This document shows, in pieces, positions 16,959-26,404 of a DNA stretch of 64,000 nucleotides. Positions within the stretch are counted from its first letter, which is position 1. Each line of letters begins with the position of its first letter. Source of the stretch: Dethiosulfatarculus sandiegensis (GTDB taxonomy: Bacteria; Desulfobacterota; Desulfarculia; Desulfarculales; Desulfarculaceae); contig NZ_AZAC01000008.1 in NCBI RefSeq assembly GCF_000931935.2, positions 124,001 through 188,000 on the forward strand, read 5' to 3'. The notes under the pieces were generated by a model. That model had not been told where the DNA came from and did no database searches. It was given only the letters and a program-made list of their open reading frames with translations. The position numbers and the translations under genes were made by a program.

Positions 16959-17759
16959 TCAGTTTTTTATTATAAGCCCCTGCCCCGTGGGCAGAACCAG
17001 GATCTCCACCCCCCTTTGGGCGGCGAATTCGTAAAATGCCTGGGCCTGGGTTTGGTGGCCGGGAAAGGCGAAGTCGTCAAGAAGTATTGATCCGCCTTTG
17101 ACCAAAGAAGGCCAAAGGCGTTCGGCTCCGGCTAGTTCAACCGCGGCACAAGCCATATTGATGGAAATATAAGCCAGGGGCCGGGAATCAATCAGGCGTA
17201 GAATTTCCGGCACTTGGCCGCGGTGAATCTTAAAGAAGGGAAGTTTGAAGTTTCTTTTTACTTCATTAAAGCAGTCTTCGTAATTATAGTCAGGTGGTTT
17301 GATACCCGAATTGATCTCGGCTTCGCATAATAGACCGGCTTCATAGTCGCTCCATGAATCCACCAGATGATAGAACCGGTTTTTAAAGGCCTTGGGGCCT
17401 AGATATGAGAAAACCAAAGCGGCAAGCCCGCCGTGAAACACCCCCAGGTCAACAAAGTCGCCTTGCAGCTTGGCTGCGTTATGCGCGGCCCAACAAGCTA
17501 CATGAGCCCGCCATTTGATGTCTACTCCCTCCCCTTGGCCTGTTGCCTTGCCTGCACTGTAGGCTGTGGCAAAGGAGGGATAGTGCAAAAAATAAGGGTT
17601 GTTCACTGTAGCTAAGTTGTCTTGTTTGTAATTGAAGGTGTGGGGCGGGAAAAAATCCCAACCGGTCTGAGCAGCTTTTTTCAAAACATCGATCACTGCC
17701 TGGCTGATGTTTCCCAGTAAATGGTCTACGGTTGTGGGCGGGATGGGTTTGCTTGACAT
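16959..17759 (-). CDS. TylF/macrocin O-methyltransferase-like SAM-dependent methyltransferase
   Basis: 266 residues. The SAM-binding loop appears as DFVDLGVFHGG and the metal/active-site region as ILLDDFAFPGHQTQAQAF, both typical of the TylF family that O-methylates sugars. Here it probably modifies a sugar or lipid-linked glycan, judging from the epimerase and RfbB/RfbD genes around it. The N-terminal 90 residues are not part of the core fold. The ATG has only a weak ribosome binding site (GGTG), and the upstream DNA is very AT-rich. Confidence 0.75.
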   Translation of the reverse strand: MSSKPIPPTTVDHLLGNISQAVIDVLKKAAQTGWDFFPPHTFNYKQDNLATVNNPYFLHYPSFATAYSAGKATGQGEGVDIKWRAHVACWAAHNAAKLQGDFVDLGVFHGGLAALVFSYLGPKAFKNRFYHLVDSWSDYEAGLLCEAEINSGIKPPDYNYEDCFNEVKRNFKLPFFKIHRGQVPEILRLIDSRPLAYISINMACAAVELAGAERLWPSLVKGGSILLDDFAFPGHQTQAQAFYEFAAQRGVEILVLPTGQGLIIKN

Positions 17760-18255
17760 GGCACCGGAATCATTGTTAGTTTTTAAATCTAATCTTTTTG
17801 CTGATTTTTTTATATATATCTAAGCAAACAAAAAATAAACATTTAATAGTTAATTTTTTAAAAATAATACTTTCTCTGTATATTGCTTATACTTTAGTTT
17901 TAGTTATAAAAAATGAGACTTTCAGTTAAAGATTAATGTTTAAAATATAGTATTTCAAGAAAAGTTTTGTCTGAGTTTATTCTTATAACTCGCTGATTTT
18001 ATAGTATTATATTCCGCTTGAGAGTTTAAGGGAAGAGATAAGTATTACAATAAACTTAATTAATTCTAGATGTAAATGATTAGGCTTTTGGGAGGCATTG
18101 ATGAGAGTTTTTGGGTATTGCCGGTTATTATTGTAGAATTAACGCGTTCGCCGCGTCTGGTTTTATGAGATTCAGTTATAAGTAGATAACCGTTTACTCC
18201 AGGAAAAGAAGGTGCGTTGAACAGTTTCGCCAAGATACGATTTTTTTCGGTCAAT

Positions 18256-18290
18256 GATTTTCGGCCACGGCTTGGCCGTGGCCGAAAATC
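18256..18290. terminator. Perfect 16-bp hairpin in non-coding island
   Basis: Palindromic stem of GATTTTC plus GGCCACGGC around TTG. It is preceded on the plus strand by seven T, not followed by them. Could be a terminator for a short RNA, a protein site or a repeat element; its role is open. Confidence 0.5.
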
Positions 18291-18421
18291 AGATTACTGA
18301 CTCGATGACTTGGTCAGATGCCACCTGGCAAAAACGTGATTCCGCCAAGCGGCTGGAATTAGTCCCCTTAGGAAAGGCCCGCACTATGGCGGGCCGTCAT
18401 TCGGGGGTGCTTACTCGGGGT

Positions 18422-18446
18422 CCCCGAAAATCTCCGATTTTTGGGG
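18422..18446 (-). terminator. Terminator-like hairpin after the cupin gene
   Basis: Ten-base stem (CCCCGAAAAT with one G-T pair) and a five-base loop, 18 bases past the cupin stop codon on the minus strand. No clear U-run follows. Confidence 0.5.
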
Positions 18447-18463
18447 TGTTTTGTGTCCCTGGC

Positions 18464-18811
18464 TCAGGCCTTTTTCTGATACCTGTCCGAATCGGCAAAC
18501 ACATCTATGACACAGGCAAAGTCTTTTGTTATGGCGCTGTGCTCCTCGCCGTCGCCAATGGTGTAGGTGTCCCCTTTTCCATAAGTTTTGGTTTCTCCGC
18601 CTATGGTGAGTTCAAGCTCTCCTGAGACCACGATTCCCCACTGGGCGCCGTGGCTGTGGGGCGGGACCTCGGAGCCGCCGGGGATTTCAAAGAAGACCGC
18701 CTGACCATTGCCGCCGCTTAAAAGGTGGGCGGTGAATCCCTGCATGGGGATGTCGGCCTTGGGCCAGTTTTGGATAAAGGACGCAAAAGGGGATTGGTTT
18801 TGGTTACTCAT
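18464..18811 (-). CDS. Small cupin-domain protein
   Basis: 115 residues forming a single cupin_2 barrel. Motif 1 is seen in PPHSHGAQWGIVVSGELEL (two His and the conserved Gly/Glu pattern), motif 2 in GDTYTIGDGEEHSA. It probably binds a metal ion and could act as a small-molecule sensor, isomerase or dioxygenase; the family is too broad for a specific call. ATG with GGAG upstream. It stands alone on the minus strand, divergent from the RfbB gene. Confidence 0.82.
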   Translation of the reverse strand: MSNQNQSPFASFIQNWPKADIPMQGFTAHLLSGGNGQAVFFEIPGGSEVPPHSHGAQWGIVVSGELELTIGGETKTYGKGDTYTIGDGEEHSAITKDFACVIDVFADSDRYQKKA

Positions 18812-19047
18812 GGCGTTACTCCAATGGATGTAGTTCAGGCTTTACAAAAGGCGAAATCATTTTAACATATTTAAATGCGTTTAAAATCAAAAGGCGCAAA
18901 GGCGTTGGCTCGGCAGAAAGGTCCAATCCTTGACGGAGGTTTCAGGGCAATGTATAACCCCCTTGCCTTGACTTGCATTCAAGGCTCTGCCACAATGAGC
19001 GATCGTGTGGATATTGCATACCTTTTTTTTGCCTCAAGGGGGCTGCT

Positions 19048-20100
19048 TTGCGGATATTAGTCACTGGTGGCTGCGGTTTTATCGGTTCGAACTTCATTCG
19101 CCACACCCTGGCCACCTATCCTGCGGACCAGGTTATAAACCTGGACCTGCTCACCTATGCCGGCAATCCGGAAAATCTCAAGGATATAGAGGGAGATTTT
19201 CGCGAACGTTACCAATTCGTAGAGGGTGACGTCTGCGATGCCAAGGTGGTTGCCGATCTGGTTGAACAGGCCGACTTTGTGGCTCACTTTGCCGCGGAAA
19301 GCCATGTGGACCGCTCCATTGAAGATGCGGGCGCTTTTGTGCGCACAAACGTGCTCGGCACCCAGACCCTTTTGGGAGCCTGCCTGAAATCCTTTGGCAC
19401 CGATCAGAACCGCCGGTTTTTATATGTCTCCACCGATGAGGTCTACGGCGCTCTCAAACTGGACGACGGCCGCCGCTTTAAAGAGGATTGGCCCCTGGAC
19501 CCCAAGAGCCCTTACAGCGCCAGCAAGGCCGGAGGCGACATGCTCACCCAGAGCTATCACCACACCTTTGGCCTGCCTGTGGTTATAACCAGATGCTCCA
19601 ACAACTACGGGCCTTATCAGTTTCCCGAAAAACTTATCCCGCTTATGCTTCTAAACGCCCTGGAAGGCAAGGAATTGCCGATCTATGGCGATGGAAAATA
19701 CGTGAGGGACTGGATTCACGTAAGTGATAATTGCCGGGCGACCGACCTTATTTTAAGGAAAGGAACCCCGGGTGAGGCCTATAATATCGGCGGAGGCAAC
19801 GAGGTCAAAAATATTGACCTGGTCACCTTGCTGGTGAAGCTGGTCTGCCGGAAGACAGGCTTGGACCCGGAAAATAGATTGGCGAAGATGCGTTCTGTAA
19901 AGGACCGGCCCGGTCATGACAGGCGCTATGCCATAGACGCGGACAAGCTGAAAGACCAGTTGGGCTTTTTGCCTGCCATGGATTTTGAACAGGGTTTAAG
20001 CAGCACGGTGGATTGGTACCTTGACAACTCGGACTGGACCCAAAGGGTCCGTTCCGGGGAATACAAAGATTACTACCGCAGAATGTATGACGGACGCTGA
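19048..20100 (+). CDS. rfbB: dTDP-glucose 4,6-dehydratase
   Basis: Converts dTDP-glucose to dTDP-4-keto-6-deoxyglucose, second step of dTDP-L-rhamnose synthesis. NAD motif GGCGFIGSNFIRH at the N terminus, then HFAAESHVDRSI, the catalytic STDEVYG and YSASKAGGD, and TRCSNNYGPYQFPEKLIP; all are family hallmarks. The TTG at 19048 is chosen because the Rossmann strand starts there and AAGGGGG lies just upstream; reading from the ATG at 18973 would add 25 residues without family support. First gene of a run of four overlapping genes. The rfbA and rfbC partners are not in the window. Confidence 0.95.
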   Translation: MRILVTGGCGFIGSNFIRHTLATYPADQVINLDLLTYAGNPENLKDIEGDFRERYQFVEGDVCDAKVVADLVEQADFVAHFAAESHVDRSIEDAGAFVRTNVLGTQTLLGACLKSFGTDQNRRFLYVSTDEVYGALKLDDGRRFKEDWPLDPKSPYSASKAGGDMLTQSYHHTFGLPVVITRCSNNYGPYQFPEKLIPLMLLNALEGKELPIYGDGKYVRDWIHVSDNCRATDLILRKGTPGEAYNIGGGNEVKNIDLVTLLVKLVCRKTGLDPENRLAKMRSVKDRPGHDRRYAIDADKLKDQLGFLPAMDFEQGLSSTVDWYLDNSDWTQRVRSGEYKDYYRRMYDGR

Positions 20101-21094
20101 CTCCATCCTGGTTTTGGGTCATGGAGGGCTTTTGGGCAGGGCTGTGGTGCAGGCCTGCCAGGGCAGGTGCTGGGTGGTCGAAGGCGGAAGAAAGGCCTAT
20201 GACCTGAGTCAGCCCGCTTCCAAAGGCTTCTGTCACCGGTTCGCCTTGAGCGGTCGGCCTTTAGAAAATACGGAATCAGCCGACAAAAGGCTTTTATCCC
20301 TCACCCGCGAGATTGCCGAAGATGAAAAGGCCCTGGAAACAGTTCACCAGGGCCTGGACCTTTTACGGCTTTTTATATGCCGGGAAAAACCGGCGGTTGT
20401 GATCAACTGCGCCGGTTATACGGATGTGGATAAAGCTGAGACTGAACCGGAGCTGGCCATGGCGGTCAATGCCCGGGGGGCGGCCACACTGGCCGAGGCG
20501 TGCCGGGAGGCGGGTTCGCATCTGGTTCATATTTCAACGGATTATGTCTTTGACGGCAAAAATAAAAATCCCTATCGTGAAGGCGATGAGACTTTTCCCA
20601 AAGGCGCTTACGGAAAAAGCAAGCTTAAGGGAGAAAAGCTCGTAGCCAAGATAATGCCCGCTGCCCTGATAGTCAGAAGCGCCTGGATATTCGGGCCGGG
20701 CAGGCCGGGATTTGTGGACAACGTGCTCACGCGTGCGCTTAAGGGCGAACCGGTGAGGGTGGTGACCGATGAGGTCGGCAGCCCCACCTTTAGTCGTGAT
20801 CTGGCCGAAACCCTTGTCTGGTTGGCGATGAAAAGGGTTCAGGGCCTGTTGCACGTGGTGAATCAGGGCCAGGCCTCGCGCTATGAACTGGCCAGACAGG
20901 CCTTGCGCCTTTACGGCCTTGACCCGGATTTGGTCAGGCGCGCTCAAAAGAAAGATTTAAACACCCCGGCCGAAAGGCCCGGGTATTCGGTTTTGGATAC
21001 CAGGCGTCTGCAAAGAATAACCGGCCGGACCATGCCTTCCTGGCTGGATGCACTGGGGCGTTACATTGCCTTATTAAAGGAGGATGCAGCTTGA
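20087..21094 (+). CDS. rfbD: dTDP-4-dehydrorhamnose reductase
   Basis: Last step of dTDP-L-rhamnose synthesis, NADPH-dependent. [13 protein letters not shown] is the nucleotide-binding start, followed by [21 protein letters not shown], the YGKSKLKGE catalytic Tyr/Lys and RSAWIFGPG. An insertion of roughly 40 residues (about 40-85) lies between the first strand and the [15 protein letters not shown] segment, which makes the protein longer than usual. The ATG at 20087 overlaps the rfbB end by 14 bases; a longer reading from 20021 lacks homology. Its stop overlaps the next gene start (TTGA). Confidence 0.9.
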   Translation: MTDADSILVLGHGGLLGRAVVQACQGRCWVVEGGRKAYDLSQPASKGFCHRFALSGRPLENTESADKRLLSLTREIAEDEKALETVHQGLDLLRLFICREKPAVVINCAGYTDVDKAETEPELAMAVNARGAATLAEACREAGSHLVHISTDYVFDGKNKNPYREGDETFPKGAYGKSKLKGEKLVAKIMPAALIVRSAWIFGPGRPGFVDNVLTRALKGEPVRVVTDEVGSPTFSRDLAETLVWLAMKRVQGLLHVVNQGQASRYELARQALRLYGLDPDLVRRAQKKDLNTPAERPGYSVLDTRRLQRITGRTMPSWLDALGRYIALLKEDAA

Positions 21095-22038
21095 AAAGGG
21101 TTTTGGTCACCGGAGGCGGAGGCTTTATAGGCTCTCATCTGATTGAAGCGCTTTTAGCCAAGAATTACGAAGTCCTGTGCCTTGACAATTTTTTCACCGG
21201 CCGTAAAGGGAACATTGTTCATCTGCTTGGCGATCCCCGCTTTGAGATGATCAGGCACGATGTGGTGGAGCCAATTTTCCTGGAGGTGGATCAGGTTTAC
21301 AACCTGGCCTGCCCGGCCAGCCCGGTTCATTACCAGTTCAACCCGGTCAAGACGGTCAAGACCAACGTAATGGGCGCCATCAATATGCTGGGCCTGGCCA
21401 AGAGGGTGAAGGCCCGCATTCTGCAGGCATCGACCAGCGAGGTCTATGGAGACCCCAAGGTGCATCCCCAAAAGGAAGACTATTGGGGACATGTGAACCC
21501 CGTGGGCATGCGCTCCTGCTATGACGAGGGCAAGAGGGTGGCCGAGACCTTGATGATGGACTACCACAGAAGCAATAAAGTGGATATTCGCATAGTCCGC
21601 ATCTTCAACACCTATGGCCCGCGCATGGCCTTTAACGACGGCAGGGTGGTGAGCAATTTTGTGGTCCAGGCTTTGAAGGGCCAGCCGCTCACCATCTACG
21701 GCAAGGGCAACCAGAGCCGTTCATTCTGTTATGTAAGCGACATGGTGGCCGGACTGACGGCCATGATGGAGCAAGATGAGTTTATAGGTCCGGTGAACCT
21801 GGGAAACCCCGGTGAGTTCACCATTTTGGAGCTGGCGGAGATAATCCGGGAGCTTACCGGCTCAAAAAGCGAGATTGTCTTTAACCCGCTTCCTCCCGAT
21901 GATCCGGTGCAGAGAAGGCCTGACATAGGCCTGGCCAGGGAGAAGCTCCAGTGGCAGCCAACTGTTGAGCTCAAGGAGGGATTGCAAAAGACCATAGAAG
22001 ATTTTGAACGCCGCTTAAGGGAAGAAGACCGACCTTGA
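21091..22038 (+). CDS. UDP-glucuronate decarboxylase (UDP-xylose synthase)
   Basis: Extended SDR that decarboxylates UDP-glucuronate to UDP-xylose for glycan synthesis. The sequence follows bacterial UXS closely: [63 protein letters not shown] and FNTYGPRM. 315 residues, normal length, and no N-terminal membrane segment. The TTG start overlaps the rfbD stop and has AAGGAGG eight bases upstream. UDP-xylose together with rhamnose points to a decorated O-antigen or exopolysaccharide. Confidence 0.92.
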   Translation: MKRVLVTGGGGFIGSHLIEALLAKNYEVLCLDNFFTGRKGNIVHLLGDPRFEMIRHDVVEPIFLEVDQVYNLACPASPVHYQFNPVKTVKTNVMGAINMLGLAKRVKARILQASTSEVYGDPKVHPQKEDYWGHVNPVGMRSCYDEGKRVAETLMMDYHRSNKVDIRIVRIFNTYGPRMAFNDGRVVSNFVVQALKGQPLTIYGKGNQSRSFCYVSDMVAGLTAMMEQDEFIGPVNLGNPGEFTILELAEIIRELTGSKSEIVFNPLPPDDPVQRRPDIGLAREKLQWQPTVELKEGLQKTIEDFERRLREEDRP

Positions 22039-22472
22039 AGCGGCGGTTTCCAGAATCGCCGATCGTGGGCGTTGGGGCGGTAGTCTTAGCCGGTGACGAG
22101 ATCCTTCTGGTTAAAAGAGGGAATCCTCCGGCCAAGGGAATCTGGTCCCTGCCGGGCGGCGTGGTGGAACTGGGAGAGAGGCTTTCCGAGGCCGTGGCCC
22201 GGGAAGTCATGGAGGAAACCGGCATAAAAGTTAAAACCGGACCCTTTATCAAGGCAGTTGAGCGCATAGATCGAAGTGAAGATAATAGAGTGGAATATCA
22301 CTATGTTATTCTTGATTTCCTCTGCTGGGGCCAATATGAGGAGCCTCGGCCGTATGATGACGCCGCCGATTGCCGCTGGAGTCCGGTGAAAGACCTGACC
22401 TGGGCGCGGCTTGATCCCCTCACCCTCGAGGTGCTGGAAAAAGCGCTCGCCTTGTCTGAAAGAGCCGATTGA
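22035..22472 (+). CDS. Nudix hydrolase, ADP-ribose pyrophosphatase-like
   Basis: 145 residues with a complete Nudix box ([18 protein letters not shown], then MEETGI), so the metal-binding Glu residues are present. The N terminus ([19 protein letters not shown]) and the Pro-rich loop after the box fit the ADP-ribose/NADH-type subgroup rather than MutT, but the substrate is not certain. Its TTG start overlaps the UXS stop, so it is translated with the sugar genes; it may hydrolyse a nucleotide-sugar or clean up side products. Last gene of the run; the Qrc promoter follows. Confidence 0.88.
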   Translation: MKRRFPESPIVGVGAVVLAGDEILLVKRGNPPAKGIWSLPGGVVELGERLSEAVAREVMEETGIKVKTGPFIKAVERIDRSEDNRVEYHYVILDFLCWGQYEEPRPYDDAADCRWSPVKDLTWARLDPLTLEVLEKALALSERAD

Positions 22473-22518
22473 AAAGGTGGTTTATAAGAAGATACCGCCG
22501 TTTGAGCTTCAAATCTGG

Positions 22519-22548
22519 TTGACACTGTCAGGGATTTGTTGCTATGGT
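22519..22548 (+). promoter_or_regulatory. Sigma-70-like promoter of the qrc operon
   Basis: TTGACA, 18 bases, then TATGGT preceded by TGC (extended -10). It lies 45 bases upstream of qrcA. Confidence 0.5.
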
Positions 22549-22592
22549 TCCTCCTGCATATTGTGAGGGTAATCACATACACTAAGTAGGGC

Positions 22593-23216
22593 ATGGGTCT
22601 AATGACGATGCAAGAAAAATCAAAGAAGGAAAGGTCCCACGCCGATTGGGCAATGTTTGCTGTGGGTTTCTTCCTGTTTCTGGGAATAGGTTTTTGGGTG
22701 ACCCCCAAAATTCTGTATGCTGAGAAACCGCAGCCTTTCCAATTTTCCCACGCGCTTCACATGAAGCAGGTGGCGGAAGGCTGTAACAGCTGTCACTGGC
22801 TGAGGGAAGACGGGTCCTTCTCCGGCATTCCCGGTGTAGATGTCTGTGCCGAATGTCACGAGGGAGAGCCCATGGGTCAGACACCTGAGGAAAAGGTGTT
22901 CACAACACAGTACATGGCCTCTTTCAAGCCGATTCCTTGGCAGAAATACTCCAAACAGCCCGATTGCGTCTTTTTCTCGCACGCCCCGCACCTTAAGAAA
23001 GGCAAGCTCGAGTGCGCCAAATGCCATGGAGCACACGGCGAGAGCGAAGAGCTGCGTAAGTACGAATACAACCGTATCAGCACTTACAGCCGCGATATCT
23101 GGGGGTGGAGCATACTTGGCCTGGGCAGCCCGCCCGAACGGATGAAGATGGACGACTGCGCGGCCTGCCACCGTGAACACGGCGTGCGCGACGCCTGCTT
23201 CGTCTGCCACAAGTAG
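22593..23216 (+). CDS. qrcA: Qrc menaquinone reductase, multihaem cytochrome c subunit
   Basis: Receives electrons from periplasmic type I cytochrome c3 and passes them through the Qrc complex to menaquinone, a key path in sulfate-respiring bacteria. An N-terminal helix (residues 18-38, WAMFAVGFFLFLGIGFW) anchors it to the membrane with the haem domain in the periplasm. Five CxxCH sites are visible: CNSCH, CAECH, CAKCH, CAACH and CFVCH. QrcA is, to my recollection, described as hexahaem, so a sixth non-standard site may exist (the CVFFSH region is a candidate). 207 residues. Start is uncertain: ATG at 22593, 22602 or 22608, none with a strong ribosome binding site. Confidence 0.9.
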   Translation: MGLMTMQEKSKKERSHADWAMFAVGFFLFLGIGFWVTPKILYAEKPQPFQFSHALHMKQVAEGCNSCHWLREDGSFSGIPGVDVCAECHEGEPMGQTPEEKVFTTQYMASFKPIPWQKYSKQPDCVFFSHAPHLKKGKLECAKCHGAHGESEELRKYEYNRISTYSRDIWGWSILGLGSPPERMKMDDCAACHREHGVRDACFVCHK

Positions 23217-23242
23217 GCGGATCAGAGCTAGGAGAGGTTTGA

Positions 23243-25573
23243 ATGGAATGGGATAGACGAACCTTCGTTAAATTCGCGGTGGGAGCGGCACTGGGGCTGG
23301 GCGCCAGCCCATTGGCCCCCAAACTGACCGATGATGTCGCTATCTGGACTCAGAATTGGAGCTGGGTGCCCGAACCCGCGGACGGTGAAGTTGCCTTTGC
23401 AAACAGCGTGAACCCGGCCACAGGGACCGGGGTCAAGGTGCGTATGGTAGCCAACCGCACCAAAGGTCAGCGTTTTATCAGGGTTGAAGGCAACCCCGAT
23501 CACCCCTTGAGCAGGGGCGGGGTTACTCCGGCAGACGCAACCGCGCTGCAACTTCACTATAGTGACGCCTACAGAGTCAGGGCCCCGCAATGGAGAGAGC
23601 CCGCCACCGGCGCACCCCGCCGGGTGAGCTGGGACAAGGCCTTGAACTATGTGGCCGGTGAACTGAAAAAACTGAAAGATCAAGGCAAGGAACACACTGT
23701 GGTCATGCTGGGAGACGATCCCAAGACCGCAGAGTCGGAGCTTATGATGCGCTTTATGGCTTCATACGGCTCCCCCAACCTGGCCTTTACGCCGAGCGCC
23801 GCCCAGACCTGGGACTTGGCCTGTGTGCTGATGTCGGGCAACTATGACATCGGCTTTGATTTGGAAGGCGCAGAATATGTGGTGAGCTTCGGCACGCCTT
23901 TATTCGAGGGCTTCGGAGCGCCTGTGGCAACCAGAAAGGCCTTGAGCGCCTGGAGAGACAACGATGTGAAGTTTGTCCAGGTGGAGCCCAGGGCCTCGGT
24001 AACCGCGGGCAGGGCCAACACCTGGCTGGCCTGCAAACCCGGCACCGAAGGGGCCGTAGCCTTGGGAATCGCCTCGGCTTTGGTCAAGGAAGGCGCCTAC
24101 GACAAGGACCTGGCCTCCCAGGCCCTTGGCTTTGAAGACGGCGGCGACGGCCCCGGCTTTAAAGCGCTTTTGCTGAATGATTATACTCCCGAAAAGGTCG
24201 CCGCCATTACCGGCGTGCCCAAGGATAAACTGCTCAAGGTGGCCAAGGCCTTTGCCAAGGCTCCCAAGGCCCTGGCGGTCTGCGGACCGGACAACTCGGG
24301 CGACCCCGGACGCCTCTATGATTTCATGGCCGTGTTGGCCCTGAACATGCTCAAGGGAAACCTGGGTAAAGAGGGCGGCCTGTTGGTCAGGCAGCCGCTT
24401 CCGGTTAATCCCTTGGGCGAGCAGCTCAAGGTTTCGGCCAAGCCCCGCTTGGACGGTGGGCATGAAAAACCGCTGGCCGTCACCAACCTGGCCGCCTTGG
24501 CCGAAGGCGCGGTGAAGGGCGATCCCTACAAGCCCGGTGCTGTGATTATCGTGGGTTCAAACCCGTTATTCACAGGACCCCAGGCCAACCTGATCCGCGA
24601 GATGCTGGATAAGGCGCCTTTGGTGGTTGCCGTCACACCCTTTATGGATGAGACGGCCCAGCTTGCAGACGTGGTTCTGCCTGCCAAGACCTTCCTCGAG
24701 TCCTGGGGCGATTCCGGCACGGCCTACGGCAGCCCGGTTTCGGCCTACGGCATTCACAAGCCCTTGATCGCCGAGCCCGGTGAAGCCAAGGCCACGGGCG
24801 ACTGCCTCCTGGCCCTGGCCAAGGTAATGGGCGGCGAGGTGGCCAAGGCGCTTGATTTTGACAACATGGAAAAAGTCCTCAAGACCAAATGCGCCGACAT
24901 GGGCGATTTCCGCAAACTGGCGGAAAAGGGCTACTGGGTGCAGGAAAAACCGCTTATCGGTAAATTTTGTTTCAGCACTTCCAGCGGCAGGCCCGAGTTC
25001 AAGAGCTCCGGCCTGGAAATAGTCCTTATGCGCATGGCTGAAAAGGCGGGAAATAAAGATTTCCTGGCAGGTCTTGGCATTGATCCCAAAAAAGCGGACC
25101 TGGCCGCCATGCCTCATTATCAGAAGCCTCAGGCCCTGGCCAAGGTGGATAAAAAATATCCCCTTCTCATGGCAGGCATTCCTTCCTTGAGAACCGCCCA
25201 GGCGAGCCTTCCGGCCAGCCCCTATATGATGAAGGTCTTGAGCGACGAGACCCTGGCCTATAAAAACAACCTGGTGGTGGAAATCAACCCCGCCACAGCG
25301 GCTGAACTTGGCCTTGCCGAAGACGACGGAATCGCAATCGAGTCCGCCTCTGGTGAGATCAAGGCGATTGTCCATCTCTTTGAGGGAGCCGCGCCGGGGA
25401 TGGTCTTTGTGCCCATGGGCCTGGGACACACGGCTTTTGGCGAGTATCTGAAGGACAAGGGTGATAATTTCCAAAAGGCGGTTATGGTAACCACCGATGC
25501 CATGAGCGGTCTGCCGCAATGGGGACTTTCGCCCGTCAGGGTGAAGAAGGCGAAGGGTGCTGCCCATGTCTAG
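23243..25573 (+). CDS. qrcB: Qrc menaquinone reductase, molybdopterin-oxidoreductase-family subunit
   Basis: Large periplasmic subunit, 776 residues. A twin-arginine signal (DRRTFVKFAVGAALGLGAS) starts the protein. The rest is the molybdopterin oxidoreductase fold (SWDKALNYVAGELKKL; DNSGDPGRLYDF; the C-terminal dinucleotide-binding-like domain with MVFVPMGLGHTAFGEY). The N-terminal CxxC cluster motif of true molybdoenzymes is absent, as known for QrcB, which is reported to carry no molybdenum and act as a structural or electron-transfer subunit. RBS AGGAGAGG. Same gene order as in Desulfovibrio qrcABCD. Confidence 0.93.
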   Translation: MEWDRRTFVKFAVGAALGLGASPLAPKLTDDVAIWTQNWSWVPEPADGEVAFANSVNPATGTGVKVRMVANRTKGQRFIRVEGNPDHPLSRGGVTPADATALQLHYSDAYRVRAPQWREPATGAPRRVSWDKALNYVAGELKKLKDQGKEHTVVMLGDDPKTAESELMMRFMASYGSPNLAFTPSAAQTWDLACVLMSGNYDIGFDLEGAEYVVSFGTPLFEGFGAPVATRKALSAWRDNDVKFVQVEPRASVTAGRANTWLACKPGTEGAVALGIASALVKEGAYDKDLASQALGFEDGGDGPGFKALLLNDYTPEKVAAITGVPKDKLLKVAKAFAKAPKALAVCGPDNSGDPGRLYDFMAVLALNMLKGNLGKEGGLLVRQPLPVNPLGEQLKVSAKPRLDGGHEKPLAVTNLAALAEGAVKGDPYKPGAVIIVGSNPLFTGPQANLIREMLDKAPLVVAVTPFMDETAQLADVVLPAKTFLESWGDSGTAYGSPVSAYGIHKPLIAEPGEAKATGDCLLALAKVMGGEVAKALDFDNMEKVLKTKCADMGDFRKLAEKGYWVQEKPLIGKFCFSTSSGRPEFKSSGLEIVLMRMAEKAGNKDFLAGLGIDPKKADLAAMPHYQKPQALAKVDKKYPLLMAGIPSLRTAQASLPASPYMMKVLSDETLAYKNNLVVEINPATAAELGLAEDDGIAIESASGEIKAIVHLFEGAAPGMVFVPMGLGHTAFGEYLKDKGDNFQKAVMVTTDAMSGLPQWGLSPVRVKKAKGAAHV

Positions 25574-26351
25574 CAGTAAAGGTAAACATAAATACGGAAT
25601 GGTCATTGACCTGGACAAGTGCACCGGCTGCGGAGCGTGCAGCGTGGCTTGCATGTCCGAAAACAATATCGGGGTGTTGCCCGATGAGACGGATAAAATC
25701 CGTTCCATCACCTGGCTCAGGGTCTATCAGATAGACAACGGAAAGGCCTACCCCGAAACAGAGGTGGCATTCATACCAAGGCCCTGCCAGCATTGCGAGG
25801 GTTCTCACGGTCATCACACACCTTGCGTTTCGGTATGTCCGGCCACGGCCACTGATTACGATGAAGAAACAGGCATAGTCAGCCAGGTTCCCACCCGTTG
25901 CATCGGCTGCCGGTACTGTGTGGCTGCTTGTCCGTATCACGCACGGTATTTCAACTGGTACGACGTGCCTTGGAATAATGGCCTGGATAAGCCCTTGAGC
26001 CCCTTTGTTTCTCCCCGCATGCGCGGAACCGTGGAAAAATGCACTTTTTGCTTCCACCGTTACCAGCAGGCCAAGAACAAGGCCATTGTGGAAGAGACCG
26101 AGATAGGCGAGATGGACTATCAGACCGCCTGCACCGAGGCGTGCCCTTCGGGCGCGATCACCTTTGGGGATTTACTCAACCCCGAGCACAAGGTGCATGA
26201 ACTGGCCCAGGAAGACAACGCCTTCAGACTTTTGGAGCGTTTGGGCACCAACCCCAAGGTCTATTACCGGACCGACAGGGAATGGGTGCGGCGTCAGTTG
26301 GACAATTACCTTCCGGGCGAACAGCCGGACAGGGTTAAGGTAGGCGGTTAA
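25566..26351 (+). CDS. qrcC: Qrc menaquinone reductase, iron-sulfur subunit
   Basis: Periplasmic ferredoxin-like subunit with four clusters, wiring QrcA/QrcB to QrcD. Cys motifs: CTGCGACSVAC, CQHC with CVSVCP, CIGCRYCVAACPYH, and CTFC with CTEACP. No signal peptide of its own, so it is probably carried by the Tat signal of QrcB. Start taken as ATG at 25566 (GAAGGG eight bases upstream), which overlaps the qrcB stop; a GTG at 25557 is less likely. 261 residues. Confidence 0.93.
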   Translation: MSSSKGKHKYGMVIDLDKCTGCGACSVACMSENNIGVLPDETDKIRSITWLRVYQIDNGKAYPETEVAFIPRPCQHCEGSHGHHTPCVSVCPATATDYDEETGIVSQVPTRCIGCRYCVAACPYHARYFNWYDVPWNNGLDKPLSPFVSPRMRGTVEKCTFCFHRYQQAKNKAIVEETEIGEMDYQTACTEACPSGAITFGDLLNPEHKVHELAQEDNAFRLLERLGTNPKVYYRTDREWVRRQLDNYLPGEQPDRVKVGG

Positions 26352-26404
26352 CATCGGATGCAAAGCGCTGGCTTTGACCGGAACAATGATTAGTGAGGTC
26401 ACCA

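Larger units (their letters stand above)
17760..18463. other. AT-rich non-coding island
   Basis: About 700 bases, the first 500 much richer in A/T than the flanking genes and crossed by stop codons in all frames. It should contain the promoter of the methyltransferase gene. The right end carries three GC-rich hairpins, two listed separately; the third pairs GGCCCGC with GCGGGCC near 18376-18395. No gene or RNA could be identified. Confidence 0.55.

Noticed and set aside
18973..19047. ATG start for rfbB 25 codons upstream
   Set aside because: The extra residues are Cys-rich and unlike RfbB; TTG at 19048 has a good SD and begins the Rossmann strand.
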